Shown here one piece after another: positions 11,001-17,912 of a stretch of 64,000 nt of DNA. The DNA comes from Gracilaria gracilis (lineage: Eukaryota; Rhodophyta; Florideophyceae; Gracilariales; Gracilariaceae). Below the pieces are notes generated by a model, which saw only the letters and a list, made by a program, of their open reading frames with translations, did no database searches and had not been told where the DNA came from. The translations under genes and the position numbers were made by a program. The DNA lies in NCBI GenBank assembly GCA_030374805.1, contig JARGSG010000015.1, forward strand, positions 248,001 through 312,000, read 5' to 3'. Numbering within the stretch: the stretch's first letter is position 1; every line of letters begins with the position of its first letter.

Positions 11001-11743
11001 ACTTCAGTGCCTTCAACAGTTTTGGGTTTATGGTTTCGGAAATCCGGAACTTCTCCTTCAGTAGGGTCTGGAATGCCTTCTGTATCAACTTCGATGACTT
11101 CATCGGCAATGTCATCGTCATCGTCATCGATATTGCGCAGAACAGGAAGAATACCTTCTGAATTGATTTCACCCTGTTCAGCCCCACCTTCATCCGTTTT
11201 ATAGTCGTTTATCTGCGAACAAAACAGACTCAACCGTGTGAATTCGTCGGCATTCATGCCCACGCCGAAAAGCTCTTCGACAAACTTCTTCCTGTCATGA
11301 GCTTGAAGTTTATCATCTTTCATAGTCACCAATACCTCATCCGTGGCGCTGCGAAGGAGTTCACGAGGTTGGTCGCCAAGCTTGGACATAACAAACGCTA
11401 ACAACGCCTCAAACGCTCTTTGTGAGATACGAGTGGTTGGAATGTATGTATACTCATTTCCCCCAAGATCTAACTCTTTAGCGACGTCTAAAACAGACTG
11501 TTCCTTGAACTCAGGTTGCTCAGCTCGAGATTCTTGCTCTTTCCTCTTCTCAATACGATTGACGAGAGTCTGAGGACGGCGGGAAGTTGTGACTTTGTCT
11601 CCCATGCGACCAGGCATATTTGACGATTGTAGCGGTGTGATACCAGCCGACTGCTCACGTGGTCTCCTCTTTTCATTCTCAATCACTAGCTTCGAAGTAG
11701 CCTTATACGAGTACTGCTTCAGAATATCGCGTTCGTCCACCAT
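5075..11743 (-). CDS. BRR2: BRR2, U5 snRNP 200-kDa helicase
   Basis: A 2222-residue intronless frame with the Brr2 plan: an N-terminal segment (QYSYKATSKLVI, GRMGDK), a PWI-like region, then two Ski2-like helicase-Sec63 cassettes. It unwinds U4/U6 snRNA to activate the spliceosome. The first cassette has intact motif I (APTGAGKT, about residue 510), motif II (DEIH, about 626), SAT and the GRAGRPQFD segment. The second cassette is degenerate: motif I reads SLPGGERDKCGE (about 1383), with the Lys-Thr pair replaced by Arg-Asp; motif II reads LDGVHHL (about 1493); and SAT is SDP. In known Brr2 the second cassette does not drive unwinding but still binds nucleotide; here even the binding residues are changed. 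Length matches the family (about 2130-2170) and the ATG at 11743 is well placed. Confidence 0.96.
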   Translation of the reverse strand: MVDERDILKQYSYKATSKLVIENEKRRPREQSAGITPLQSSNMPGRMGDKVTTSRRPQTLVNRIEKRKEQESRAEQPEFKEQSVLDVAKELDLGGNEYTYIPTTRISQRAFEALLAFVMSKLGDQPRELLRSATDEVLVTMKDDKLQAHDRKKFVEELFGVGMNADEFTRLSLFCSQINDYKTDEGGAEQGEINSEGILPVLRNIDDDDDDIADEVIEVDTEGIPDPTEGEVPDFRNHKPKTVEGTEVEPGGLELNAVDPKEIDSMWLERKLTPFYENSDMCRDLSQKILKVLGRQDSDRMIENELASILDFDKLDFISMLLDNRKSIVFCTRLARAKDAEEINKIKEDMRSDEYGDKLLESLSLDDSIRTSRNGKTKDSEGGKTKKRERTKSVAFEDENRANVSGQSLKPNFPLRKLDIDILKFQRGGRLMTVRDCKLPEGSEHVTNKDYEEWHIPAVRALPRKSVSMTPIRQMPTWAQSAFPNTQKLNRMQSQVYPCAFESDENMLLCAPTGAGKTNVAVLTILRCIANALPAEGDDVDNIDMKSFKVVYVAPMKALVAEVVQNLSTRLDSLGLKVRELTGDVGMSSKEIEDTQVIVTTPEKWDIITRKGGEKTFLNLVQLLIVDEIHLLHDERGPVIEALVARTLRSAETGNATTRVVGLSATLPNYKDVATFLRVDRAKGLFYFDSTHRPCPLQQSYVGITAKKAFKRFQLMNELTYEKVKMQLQTSNQVIIFVHSRKETGATCRYLIEKAIDEQVVDQFLNPASASYEIIQSELTNVTEKDLLHVLEHGLAIHHAGMARSDRQLVEALFEQGHVKVLVSTATLAWGVNLPAHAVIIKGTQVYSPQHGRWIELSSMDVMQMMGRAGRPQFDNYGEGYIITSKADVLYYLSLLNNQLPIESQFISRITDMLNAEVASGSVSSISEGSQWLNYTYLYVRMVKDPSLYGIAADESHEDNTLERRRAELIHAAALELHRCGLVVYNKRTGEITGTALGRVASDFYVSHDSMSIYTEQMKSTTTDIDLLHIFSMSSEFQHVQVREEEKLELARLAERVPIPIKEALDEPTAKVSVLLQSYISKLGLDGLALKADMVYVTQSAARLTRALVEVALHENWAGLFDRALSLYKCVTARQWPSQTPLRQFGHTVGEDILHRIERKDIPFEKYYDLSASEVGELLRDSKLGTTVHRLVHSLPRLEIDANVRPLSRSTLEIDLTITPDFRFNRKLHKSGEGFWFVVEDADSEVLLHSELFFLRPAVAAEEHSLSFTVQLSSPTPPQYFVRCVSDRWIAPATIIPLSFQALHLPEKFGAFTELAEIRPLSVAKAFREDESMVVNGEEERLAYREALLETRKYFGEESTHFSKVQSQVFDVLFDTDVNSVVASLPGGERDKCGELCIARLFSQNPTATAVWVVGRGEMAIHRRYESFVNGIGKHLELVVRKFLSEGSKEVGFLRSASGALIVTTPERWDMFSRRWRQKRESKIMKKIRLLVLDGVHHLSDKGSIGSVMEIIGSRSRYQAAEAMEQGIDPMRIIALSDPIANAKDVGHWIGAPPSAVFSFHPKALLNNFRMHVADSAFNKGPRSTRVLSLSKPVFTSIQRYNGNNVQPTIVFVSSRRMAKGLAQHLIELATLGGDADRFVNVNSVPKNKLDKVQTTSLRRTLSHGVAFLHEGLDQEEQALVQHLFAEQTCTVLVATSVLCWTLSKLNARLVIVAGTSCDDGGAYVTSRAEYSSSDLLRMVCCARAVVHDTLPRRAVIITEPSLRQRYELYALEPFPAESQLPLFLADHFNAEIEAGVIDTKQDAVDYLTWTFFYRRLPKNPNYYGMAGVSHVEISNHLSELVETTLTDLESSKCITTETEEEVVDIERSQQHLSTQDVGRVAAHFYVRHATVELFASSVTANTKVRGLLDILSLSSEFSEIPVRLGDEEILRRLASKAPVKLEDANSASFSSPHVKAHLLLQGQLIRERLPKEIADDQKKIVVTGVRLLRAMVDVVAIEGWLQPALAAIELGQMLVQGIWDQGFPLMQLPHIDRTMAFSLSEEYGVADLFGFLDMDDKDRSQVLKPFTSRQVLELSEACKVLPNMNDFVIESVSSMDDDGTIVTRMVVIISRNEEDEEGSDSNSQNVVPTISAPLYPENREEGWWVIVGNPQTNTLLSLRHVVLKKRAKVKLEFDSPPAGQHTLQLSLLSDSYIDCDQEDTFEVSIPNSNEVNPSNDEVRNG

Positions 11744-12452
11744 CGTATTTTTGAATACGCCTGGTTCCCTTTCTTAATACAATAAGAGTGTTCCAGCTTT
11801 AAACTTCACTTCCCTTTCTAATTGCCCTTCAACTCTTCTAAATGTAATGAAGAAGCCCGCGCACGAATAAAAACGGCTTCGCTCTTTTCCGATTTGGTGT
11901 TGTGTTTCGATGATGAGAGCGTTGAAATCTATTGGTACTACGCATGTGGTGTACTAAACCGCTGATTCTGTTCTTGATTTGGACATGAATTGCAAACCAT
12001 GCTCGTAAAGTCCAACTGAAGAGTGCGAACTGCTCGTTGTGTTGCTCACTCGCTGGGCTACACTTCGACTCGGCTCCTGAAGTTTGAAGTTTGCCGAAGA
12101 TCAATTCTTCAAAGCAGGAATTAAATAAATGAAGCTCAAATATTTTGTCCATCACGCGCATGTCTTTTCTTCATTTTCGCTTTAATTCTTCTTCTGCAGC
12201 TGTACCCTTGTACAGGGGTACAACTGTACCGTGTATGCAATTATGCAGACCATAGAGCCGCGGAGGATATTGAAGGAAGGTTTCAAGGTTAGCCCTCTTA
12301 GCCCTCTTTCAAAGACTACGATAGATACACAGGGACGTGGGAAGGTCTACGAAGATAGTAGGGTTTTGACCCAATTCGGAACTTTCAAAGATCGTCGTTG
12401 TGGAAACTGTTATTCCTAGTTGCAAGAACGTCACACGGAACGACACCATGTC
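11744..12452. promoter_or_regulatory. divergent promoter between BRR2 and the WBP4-like gene
   Basis: No gene supported. At about 12202-12234 there is a near-palindrome GTACCC-ttgtacag-GGGTAC, followed by TGTACCGTGTAT, a 12-mer also found near 2816 in another divergent promoter. Both neighbours code for splicing proteins, so shared control is possible but untested. Confidence 0.35.
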
Positions 12453-13100
12453 ATGCCACCAAAAACGAAACAAAGTCGGCGACCGCAAACGCAGACACTA
12501 TGTAAAATATGCAACATATGGATAGCAGACAACAAGCCTCAAAGGGATCAGCACGAATCAGGGGCAAAGCACATTGCAAACCGTCAACGCCTGTTACGCG
12601 AAATAGCTGAACGAAACGAAAAGGAACGAGCTCAGGCAAGAAGAGAAGGAAGGCGCATAGAAGGTGACAAGGGAAACCTGGCAGTGCAGCAAATGATGGA
12701 AATTGCGATGCAAGCGACAGAAGTGAAGATTAAAAAGTCAGAAGCAGAAGAAGAGGATGATAAAGAAGAAGAAGTTATTCTTGGACAAGAAGTGGACGAA
12801 AATGGATATCCTTTGCCTGCCAATGCTGTGTTTCAATGGACTACTGTCGGTGAGGAGGAAGCGAATGAATCGCAAAGCGAAGAACCGAATGCGGAGGGCT
12901 TGGGACAGGTAGATACACAGGAAGAACAAAGTAATACTGAGCTTTTTGACAAGGGGGAGGCTTCAGGTGTGAAACGATTACTCGAAAGTGAGGAGACGGT
13001 AGCAGCAGCGGATGAAGGTGCCGAAGAACGTTCCGCAGCGCTTGCAACATTCAAGAAAAGAAAATCTGTATCCGGGCGGAAGAAGCGAAGAAGGCATTGA
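12453..13100 (+). CDS. WBP4/FBP21-like splicing protein with U1C/matrin zinc finger
   Basis: A 215-residue protein. Near the N-terminus it has CKICNIWIADNKPQRDQHESGAKH, a C2H2 U1C/matrin-type finger (C-x2-C, then two His) whose IADN wording matches WBP4 (FBP21), a protein of the spliceosomal B complex that binds U2 and U5 components. A long helical stretch of basic and acidic residues follows, then a low-complexity acidic tail and a basic C-terminus (KKRKSVSGRKKRRRH), a likely nuclear signal. No WW domain is evident, although animal WBP4 has two; this may be a reduced form. The ATG at 12453 (MPPKTKQ) is preferred over the upstream TTG of the same frame. Confidence 0.8.
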   Translation: MPPKTKQSRRPQTQTLCKICNIWIADNKPQRDQHESGAKHIANRQRLLREIAERNEKERAQARREGRRIEGDKGNLAVQQMMEIAMQATEVKIKKSEAEEEDDKEEEVILGQEVDENGYPLPANAVFQWTTVGEEEANESQSEEPNAEGLGQVDTQEEQSNTELFDKGEASGVKRLLESEETVAAADEGAEERSAALATFKKRKSVSGRKKRRRH

Positions 13101-13211
13101 AAATTGACGAACGTAATGTTAGAAGTGTTTGAGGTTTATGTTAAGGTTGTTTACACAATACAAAGAAAAGAAGCGAGCCAAATTTGAGTAATAAACAAAT
13201 GTACATGATAG

Positions 13212-13868
13212 CTAGTTTGACTTGTCTTGTGTTCCTGATTGCGGTTGTGAAGGCGGTGGAGCGTTGAAATGTTTAGCCACGTTTTCATGAGCAAGGACAA
13301 TAGAATCACTGGCCATTGCGTACGGAGAGTTTTTTACACGACCATGATCAGTAGCGCTTCTGATTGCGTACATAACTCGTCCGACAACATTCTGAAGACT
13401 CAACGGTCCAAATGAAGAACTATCTGGAGCGTCGGTTTGCTTGTTTTCTCGTTCTACCCAGCAATGACTCTTTGGAATGCTAAACGGTGGGTCACCGTGC
13501 ATGCTATGCATGTGCGCTCCTTCCATGGCGGCTATCTTTCTCACGTACTTTCGACGTGCATCATTGGGGTCGGTGACGACTACGAAATCATCCACGTATA
13601 CTCGGTTGAGAAACGATTGCGTACTGCCGGAAAGTCGGCGGATAACGAGACGGTCACTTGCGGTACGCATGTCGTCGACGCTTGCATTAAAGACAGGGCT
13701 CATCGCATTGCCGGTCAAGGGCAACGAATACGAAAGAGGCTTCTCTAAGTCTGCGACTATGAGGTCCTTTAGCAGCGTTGAAGAACGCATCGCAGAACGT
13801 CTTTGATTCTCGTTGACAGAGCCGACAAAGTTAAACGCCCTCAGAAGACGATACAATAAGCGAACCAT
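13212..13868 (-). CDS. S26-family signal-peptidase-like protein lacking the catalytic pair
   Basis: A 218-residue protein with the S24/S26 fold seen in mitochondrial inner-membrane proteases: GNAMSPVFN near residue 53 where the family has GxSMxPTxN, KYVRKIAAMEG near 108 where it has the catalytic Lys in IKRV, and the later SHCWVERENK. The catalytic Ser is replaced by Ala (A55) and the Lys by Arg (R110). The C-terminal half (FGPLSLQNVVGRVMYAIR, DHGRVKNSPYAM) closely recalls an uncharacterised plant group of S24/S26 proteins, from memory also with GEEMAP in place of the serine motif. It is therefore probably a conserved non-proteolytic relative rather than IMP2 itself. Its neighbour COX23 is on the same strand and is also mitochondrial. 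No function is known. Confidence 0.78.
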   Translation of the reverse strand: MVRLLYRLLRAFNFVGSVNENQRRSAMRSSTLLKDLIVADLEKPLSYSLPLTGNAMSPVFNASVDDMRTASDRLVIRRLSGSTQSFLNRVYVDDFVVVTDPNDARRKYVRKIAAMEGAHMHSMHGDPPFSIPKSHCWVERENKQTDAPDSSSFGPLSLQNVVGRVMYAIRSATDHGRVKNSPYAMASDSIVLAHENVAKHFNAPPPSQPQSGTQDKSN

Positions 13869-14605
13869 ACTGATGAGCTCGATTCAAGCGACTAGGAAAA
13901 AAGCGAGCAGACTGTGTCAGCCACCCCGCGGCGGTGGACGGAAGCAAAATGAGGCGGCGACGCAGCGCGGGCGGCGAGACGCGACGGGATTGTGAAGGGG
14001 GCGCGTGGAAAGTGGCAATCAATAGATAGAGAGAACGTAATGAGGGCGTGGGAGGTGTCCGTTTTGCGCGCAGAATGATGCTGAGCTCGGCGTGCTGATT
14101 GGTCACTTTTCGGCAAGTATCACCAAGCGCTGTACAGGTGGGTGCGCTTTATTGGTCAGCTCATGGTTTTCACATGGAGATCGTTGCTCTGGACAGCAGG
14201 CACACGTCGCAACGCTCTGCCGTCATAGGCGTGACGCTCAGCACAAATATCCGCTTTTGAGCAGATGGTTCCACTCTGCTGCCGCTGTTTCGAAGCTTGT
14301 CAACTTGTCGCACCGTTGAAATGGCGCAGCGCCGAGTGTTGTTGGGCGGAGAGCCGTCACAACTCAAGCACCAACGTGAAGCAGTGGTCACAAAAGCTTC
14401 CATCAAAAAAGCATTCCGTTTTAGCCTATCTCTGTCCCTTTTGAATCACAAAGCGCTTTGCCTAGCTAGTGTCTACTAGTAGTCTTCTTCGCTAATCACA
14501 ATCTCGCACAAGGATGCAGTGATCAATATTATTGATAAGCAGTTAACAAAAGTTTCACGTCACCATTCCGCACCAAGCCCAGACGACCTCAAGTGCAATT
14601 CAAAT
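13869..14605. promoter_or_regulatory. promoter region of the S26-like gene with paired ATTGGTCA boxes
   Basis: No gene supported. Two identical ATTGGTCA strings (inverted CCAAT boxes) lie at 14098-14105 and 14151-14158, 53 bp apart, in the upstream region of the S26-like gene. This is compatible with a paired NF-Y site. The short frames crossing the region have no family features. Confidence 0.35.
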
Positions 14606-14854
14606 TCACTTTGCGCCATTCAGTTTCGCCTCGCGTTCCAGTCGACGCCACTCTTTCATACATGCCTTATAATCATCAAAGTACCGTTTACAAGCCGCCT
14701 TTGATCTCTTCGTGATGCATTGTAGACTGGCCTCATGTTCAGCCTTGCAAGGGTTGTTCTCAAGCAGCTTTTTCAAACCGGGTAACGTAGTTTGCGGTTG
14801 CGGTTTGGTCCACTTTTGCTTCTCGCCTGATGTTTGCGCGCTTGATCCTGACAT
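14606..14854 (-). CDS. COX23: COX23-like twin CX9C protein
   Basis: An 82-residue protein with a CHCH fold signature: C36-x9-C46 and C55-x9-C65, within NPCKAEHEASLQC and CKRYFDDYKAC. The NPC start, the spacing and the following KEWR match COX23, a mitochondrial intermembrane-space protein imported through Mia40 and needed for cytochrome c oxidase copper assembly. No cleavable presequence, as usual for Mia40 clients. The ATG at 14852-14854 gives the full family length. Other CHCH proteins such as CHCHD7 belong to the same group. Confidence 0.85.
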   Translation of the reverse strand: MSGSSAQTSGEKQKWTKPQPQTTLPGLKKLLENNPCKAEHEASLQCITKRSKAACKRYFDDYKACMKEWRRLEREAKLNGAK

Positions 14855-15173
14855 TTCAGCTGCTTTGATCGTCGCTCACGTCCGACGGTCCAACTGCGTT
14901 TGACGAGAGCTCAAAAGCTTCGGGTCGGGATACGACAAGAAGAAAGCTTGGAGCGATGCACTGCTCGCTTTAAATAAATGCAGCCATTTGCAGTTTTGAT
15001 CCCATCATTTAATGTGTTTCGCAGCTTGGTCAACAGCGGCATAATATGTAATCTGCCTCCAGTTCCACTCGCATTCTCAGCGATTACATAGAAACACGAG
15101 CTAGTTACCCTTGACACTAGCAACGCCCTCTGCGACGTGAACATCCTTTCCAGTCACATCTCGTTTCCCAACC
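14855..15173. other. divergent promoter region
   Basis: Lies between COX23 and the zinc-ribbon gene. A 77-codon frame on the minus strand (14911-15144) has no recognisable features. I see no clear motif. Confidence 0.3.
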
Positions 15174-15977
15174 ATGTCCACCCGAACACCGCTTGTCGAC
15201 ACCACGAAAAGAAAACAACTCTCATTCATCCATGCATCTCCACTAACCAGAACGCTCCCCATAGCCCTCGCGCATGGACCAGAGAAGAACCACCCAACTC
15301 AAAAAGTACCGTCTGGCGCCAGATTAGAGCCCCCGGTTCTAGATCCAATCTCCCGCCGCCTGCAAAACCTATCCTTCGGCTACGAGCAGCCAGAAGCTCT
15401 TCTTTCATCCCTTCGCCTTCGATATCGCTGTGCGCACGGACATCTCGTAAGTTGTCGGCCTGGTTCAACTGCATGTAAAACATGTCCAACTTGTGTTTGG
15501 CAGACCCTCTGCCCAAAGGCCAATGGCTCTCGGCGAAGGTTGGGTCTTTGTGAGTTGCAATCTCTCGCTAAGGAACGTCGCGGCGAATTGCTTTCTACAC
15601 AGTATGTCAATTCCAGAACACCGCTTCTATGGCAATGTGAGAAGGGACATTTGTGGAAAGCAAATGCTTCAAATGTTCGTAGCAGGCGATCATGGTGTCC
15701 TGAGTGTGCTAGACAGAAGCAGAAGAAAACCATACGTGATATGGACAACATTGCTAGCAGCAGAGGTGGTAAATGCTTGAGTAATGAATACATGTCAGAG
15801 CATGTTAAGCTAAGATGGCGATGTGCAAACGGTCATGAGTTTTGGCTCGCGCCAAACAATGTCAATAGAAAACCGGATGGTGCCAGGAAACCGTCTTGGT
15901 GTAAGGTCTGCGCTAAGGAGGACAGACGTCGAAGATCGAAACCCTTTACAGAGCCGCTAACTTCCAACTCAAAATGA
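15174..15977 (+). CDS. protein with repeated treble-clef zinc-ribbon modules
   Basis: A 267-residue intronless protein. Its C-terminal two thirds contain at least two modules of the form WxCxxGHxW...WCPxC (LLWQCEKGHLWKANASN to SWCPECA, and LRWRCANGHEFWLAPNN to SWCKVCA) and a third, shorter one (YRCAHGH to CKTCPTC). This is the layout of the treble-clef zinc-ribbon domain found in many bacteria, giant DNA viruses and scattered eukaryotes, often beside homing-type nucleases. No nuclease motif is visible here. The N-terminal 75 residues are basic and disordered; the very C-terminus is basic (KEDRRRRSKP). Nucleic-acid binding is a fair guess, but function is unknown. Confidence 0.75.
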   Translation: MSTRTPLVDTTKRKQLSFIHASPLTRTLPIALAHGPEKNHPTQKVPSGARLEPPVLDPISRRLQNLSFGYEQPEALLSSLRLRYRCAHGHLVSCRPGSTACKTCPTCVWQTLCPKANGSRRRLGLCELQSLAKERRGELLSTQYVNSRTPLLWQCEKGHLWKANASNVRSRRSWCPECARQKQKKTIRDMDNIASSRGGKCLSNEYMSEHVKLRWRCANGHEFWLAPNNVNRKPDGARKPSWCKVCAKEDRRRRSKPFTEPLTSNSK

Positions 15978-16281
15978 TGAAACTGAGCCTATCAACTCAT
16001 TGAGCAAGGTAATATTTGTGTCCGACTACTTTCTTCTACTTCGCTTTGCTCGCCGAAGAGCTTATCACACCGTTCTTCCACTAGTTAGCAACGGGGACAC
16101 TTTCATGACTTGACTTTGTGCGAGGTTGCCTTTTACTCAATGATTGCATTGTTTCTTCAATCGTACAGAAGCTTAATTTCTATCGCTTTCCCATTTCGGC
16201 CACCTTGTTAGATTCTTAATTAGTTTTGGAAGAGCGGGGACAAAACTTTGGCTACTATGATGCAGCAGAAGAAGGAAGTGA
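15978..16281. other. convergent 3' UTR stretch
   Basis: Lies between the ends of the zinc-ribbon and ESCO genes. AT-rich, no gene. Confidence 0.4.
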
Positions 16282-17181
16282 TTATAATTCATCAAACGGA
16301 CGACCGTTGTCAGTTAGTTGATATACCAGTATACGATTATCTGAGCGCTTGAAGTACTTTTTCGCAAACAGCGCTCCAGCCGTTGTTGGTGGTGTGAAGG
16401 CGACATTATCTTTCTCCACAACGCCCGCATATAACAAGTGCGTCCTAGCAAGGTCTACCAGCGCTGAAGCAATTCCTTTCTTTCGGAAGTTTTGATGAAC
16501 CCATATCTTCCTTATTCCACACATATATCTGCGCCTTACCTGGTTCTCATTCAAGCTCAGAATCTCTGTAACGCCGTCATCGCATACGCTGGCAATACTC
16601 GCCATGTGCACTCTTTCCGCATGTACAAACGCTCGAATCAAGCCATCTACCACATGTATAAGAACCATCCATACATGTTGGTCGTGGCGGCGTAAGGACA
16701 ATTTGAGCCTGTTATCGATTGACAAACCTCTCTGTGAGACATCTTTGTTTGCCAATTGGGAACAAACAAACGAATCTAATCGTCGAAGACGTCTCACAAG
16801 ACTCGCATCGTCACAGTCGTTACTTGTTATCGCCACGAAAATTCCGTCAGTAACCGAAGTTTCGGGAAGGACAGTGGCGTTGCGCAGCGGCCATGGGAAC
16901 GTATCAGCAGGCTTCGAGTGACGAGCGCGATGAAATGCCTCATCGGATGTTCCGGGGGCGTATAGTAGGTTGCAGTGACGACACAGAGTATGTGAGAGTG
17001 TTGACTGCCCAGCATCGATGTAAAGCTGTTGAAGGCGGCGCCGTTTGCGAGGTTTTTGATGCGCTGGTGGACGGGCAGGTTTGCGTGATGGCTCGGCGTA
17101 TGTGTCGGTCTTTTCGGGGGATGCGGGCTCGATATCTGGATTTTGGGCACGAAGACGCTTTCGGCTGTAGACGATTGGCAT
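16282..17181 (-). CDS. ESCO: ESCO/Eco1 cohesin acetyltransferase
   Basis: A 299-residue protein. It has a C2H2 zinc finger (C67, C70, H84, H88 within LCRHCNLLYAPGT...HRARH) preceded by the family phrase YIDAGQ, then a GNAT acetyltransferase domain with CGIRKIWV, the acetyl-CoA loop FRKKGIASALVD, and the conserved C-terminal FTPPTTAGALFAKKYF. These are the ESCO1/2 and Eco1 hallmarks. The enzyme acetylates SMC3 during S phase to lock sister-chromatid cohesion. The basic N-terminus (KPRKRRRLQQLYI) may carry a nuclear signal and PCNA-contact residues. The upstream region has two E2F-like sites and several AACGG motifs. ATG at 17181; no intron. Confidence 0.92.
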   Translation of the reverse strand: MPIVYSRKRLRAQNPDIEPASPEKTDTYAEPSRKPARPPAHQKPRKRRRLQQLYIDAGQSTLSHTLCRHCNLLYAPGTSDEAFHRARHSKPADTFPWPLRNATVLPETSVTDGIFVAITSNDCDDASLVRRLRRLDSFVCSQLANKDVSQRGLSIDNRLKLSLRRHDQHVWMVLIHVVDGLIRAFVHAERVHMASIASVCDDGVTEILSLNENQVRRRYMCGIRKIWVHQNFRKKGIASALVDLARTHLLYAGVVEKDNVAFTPPTTAGALFAKKYFKRSDNRILVYQLTDNGRPFDEL

Positions 17182-17306
17182 AGCTCAATCGCTTTAGGGA
17201 TGAAATGATGCGGTGGGACGCTTTGGAACGCGTCGGTTGGATCGAGGTCTGACGTGTGTCATTGCGGAGAACGAAGGGAGCAACGTTGCACTTGCTACGA
17301 TCTGCC

Positions 17307-17357
17307 TTTTGGCGGGAGCTTCGCGGTTTTGCATTTTGGGTCAACGTTTTGGCGCGC
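17307..17357 (-). promoter_or_regulatory. two E2F-like sites upstream of ESCO
   Basis: TTTTGGCGGGAG (17307-17318) and TTTTGGCGCGC (17347-17357) contain the E2F core; the second holds the exact consensus TTTGGCGC. They lie 126-176 bp before the ESCO start codon. Algae and plants use E2F/DP for S-phase genes, which fits the job of ESCO. Binding is inferred. Confidence 0.5.
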
Positions 17358-17403
17358 TTTTTTTCACGCCACGGCGCGTGACAAGCGAGCGAGAATTCAA
17401 CTC

Positions 17404-17500
17404 CACCGTTGAACGGGGGAAGTATGTGTAGAGCTAATCAACGGTATACCAACGGTACTCATCGAAGTCCACGGCATGCAGATTCATCAACGGTAGACCA
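17404..17500. promoter_or_regulatory. cluster of AACGG motifs upstream of ESCO
   Basis: ACCGTTGAACGG (17405-17416), TCAACGGTATACCAACGGTAC (near 17438-17458) and TCAACGGTAGACCA (from 17487) put several CAACGG units in under 100 bp. The core matches MYB and the plant mitosis-specific activator (MSA) element. The middle pair includes a copy of the 13-bp motif seen at 2793, 49531 and 62223. Confidence 0.4.
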
Positions 17501-17805
17501 CCTGGCTAATGTTAGCCCTCTTGCCAGGGCTTGCATCTCCAACAACTCATCATGACAACGTACTGCAGCTTCAAGGGCGATGTCATTGTCTTCGTCATGT
17601 GGCGTGGACAATTGAGGATTGCATAGTTGCCAGGAGAGCTATCCATGCTACAGAGTACAGGGTATTGCAAATGAATTGAAGGTTGTGGGAGATGCGAGTG
17701 AACAAAGAAACCTTGCAAATGAAAGATCATGTTTATGATCATTAGCACTACTTATTGGTACCGTTACACTGATATCTACTCATCAACGAATATCCGAAAG
17801 AGTTC

Positions 17806-17912
17806 TCTCTCTCTCTCTTTGTCGCTAGACTGGTCTATTAGGCCGACGTAGTACACTGCGTGTAAAGCGTTTCTGTTCAAAGAAACGTACTTTCACTAGA
17901 AGAAGTAGGCCA
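17806..17912 (-). mobile_element. short retroelement 3'-end insertion with 10-bp target duplication (copy A)
   Basis: In minus-strand sense the insert ends in an (AG)n tail (CT run at 17804-17819) after a hairpin with arms CGTTTCT (17868-17874) and AGAAACG (17881-17887). It is flanked by the direct repeat GAAAGAGTTC at 17796-17805 and 17913-17922, a 10-bp target-site duplication. The hairpin and the tail are shared with the LINE fragment ending at 21366, so this looks like a 5'-truncated LINE copy or a SINE using the same 3' end. Confidence 0.75.

Noticed and set aside
14911-15144. Small minus-strand frame between COX23 and the zinc-ribbon gene
   Set aside because: No recognisable features; lies in a divergent promoter.
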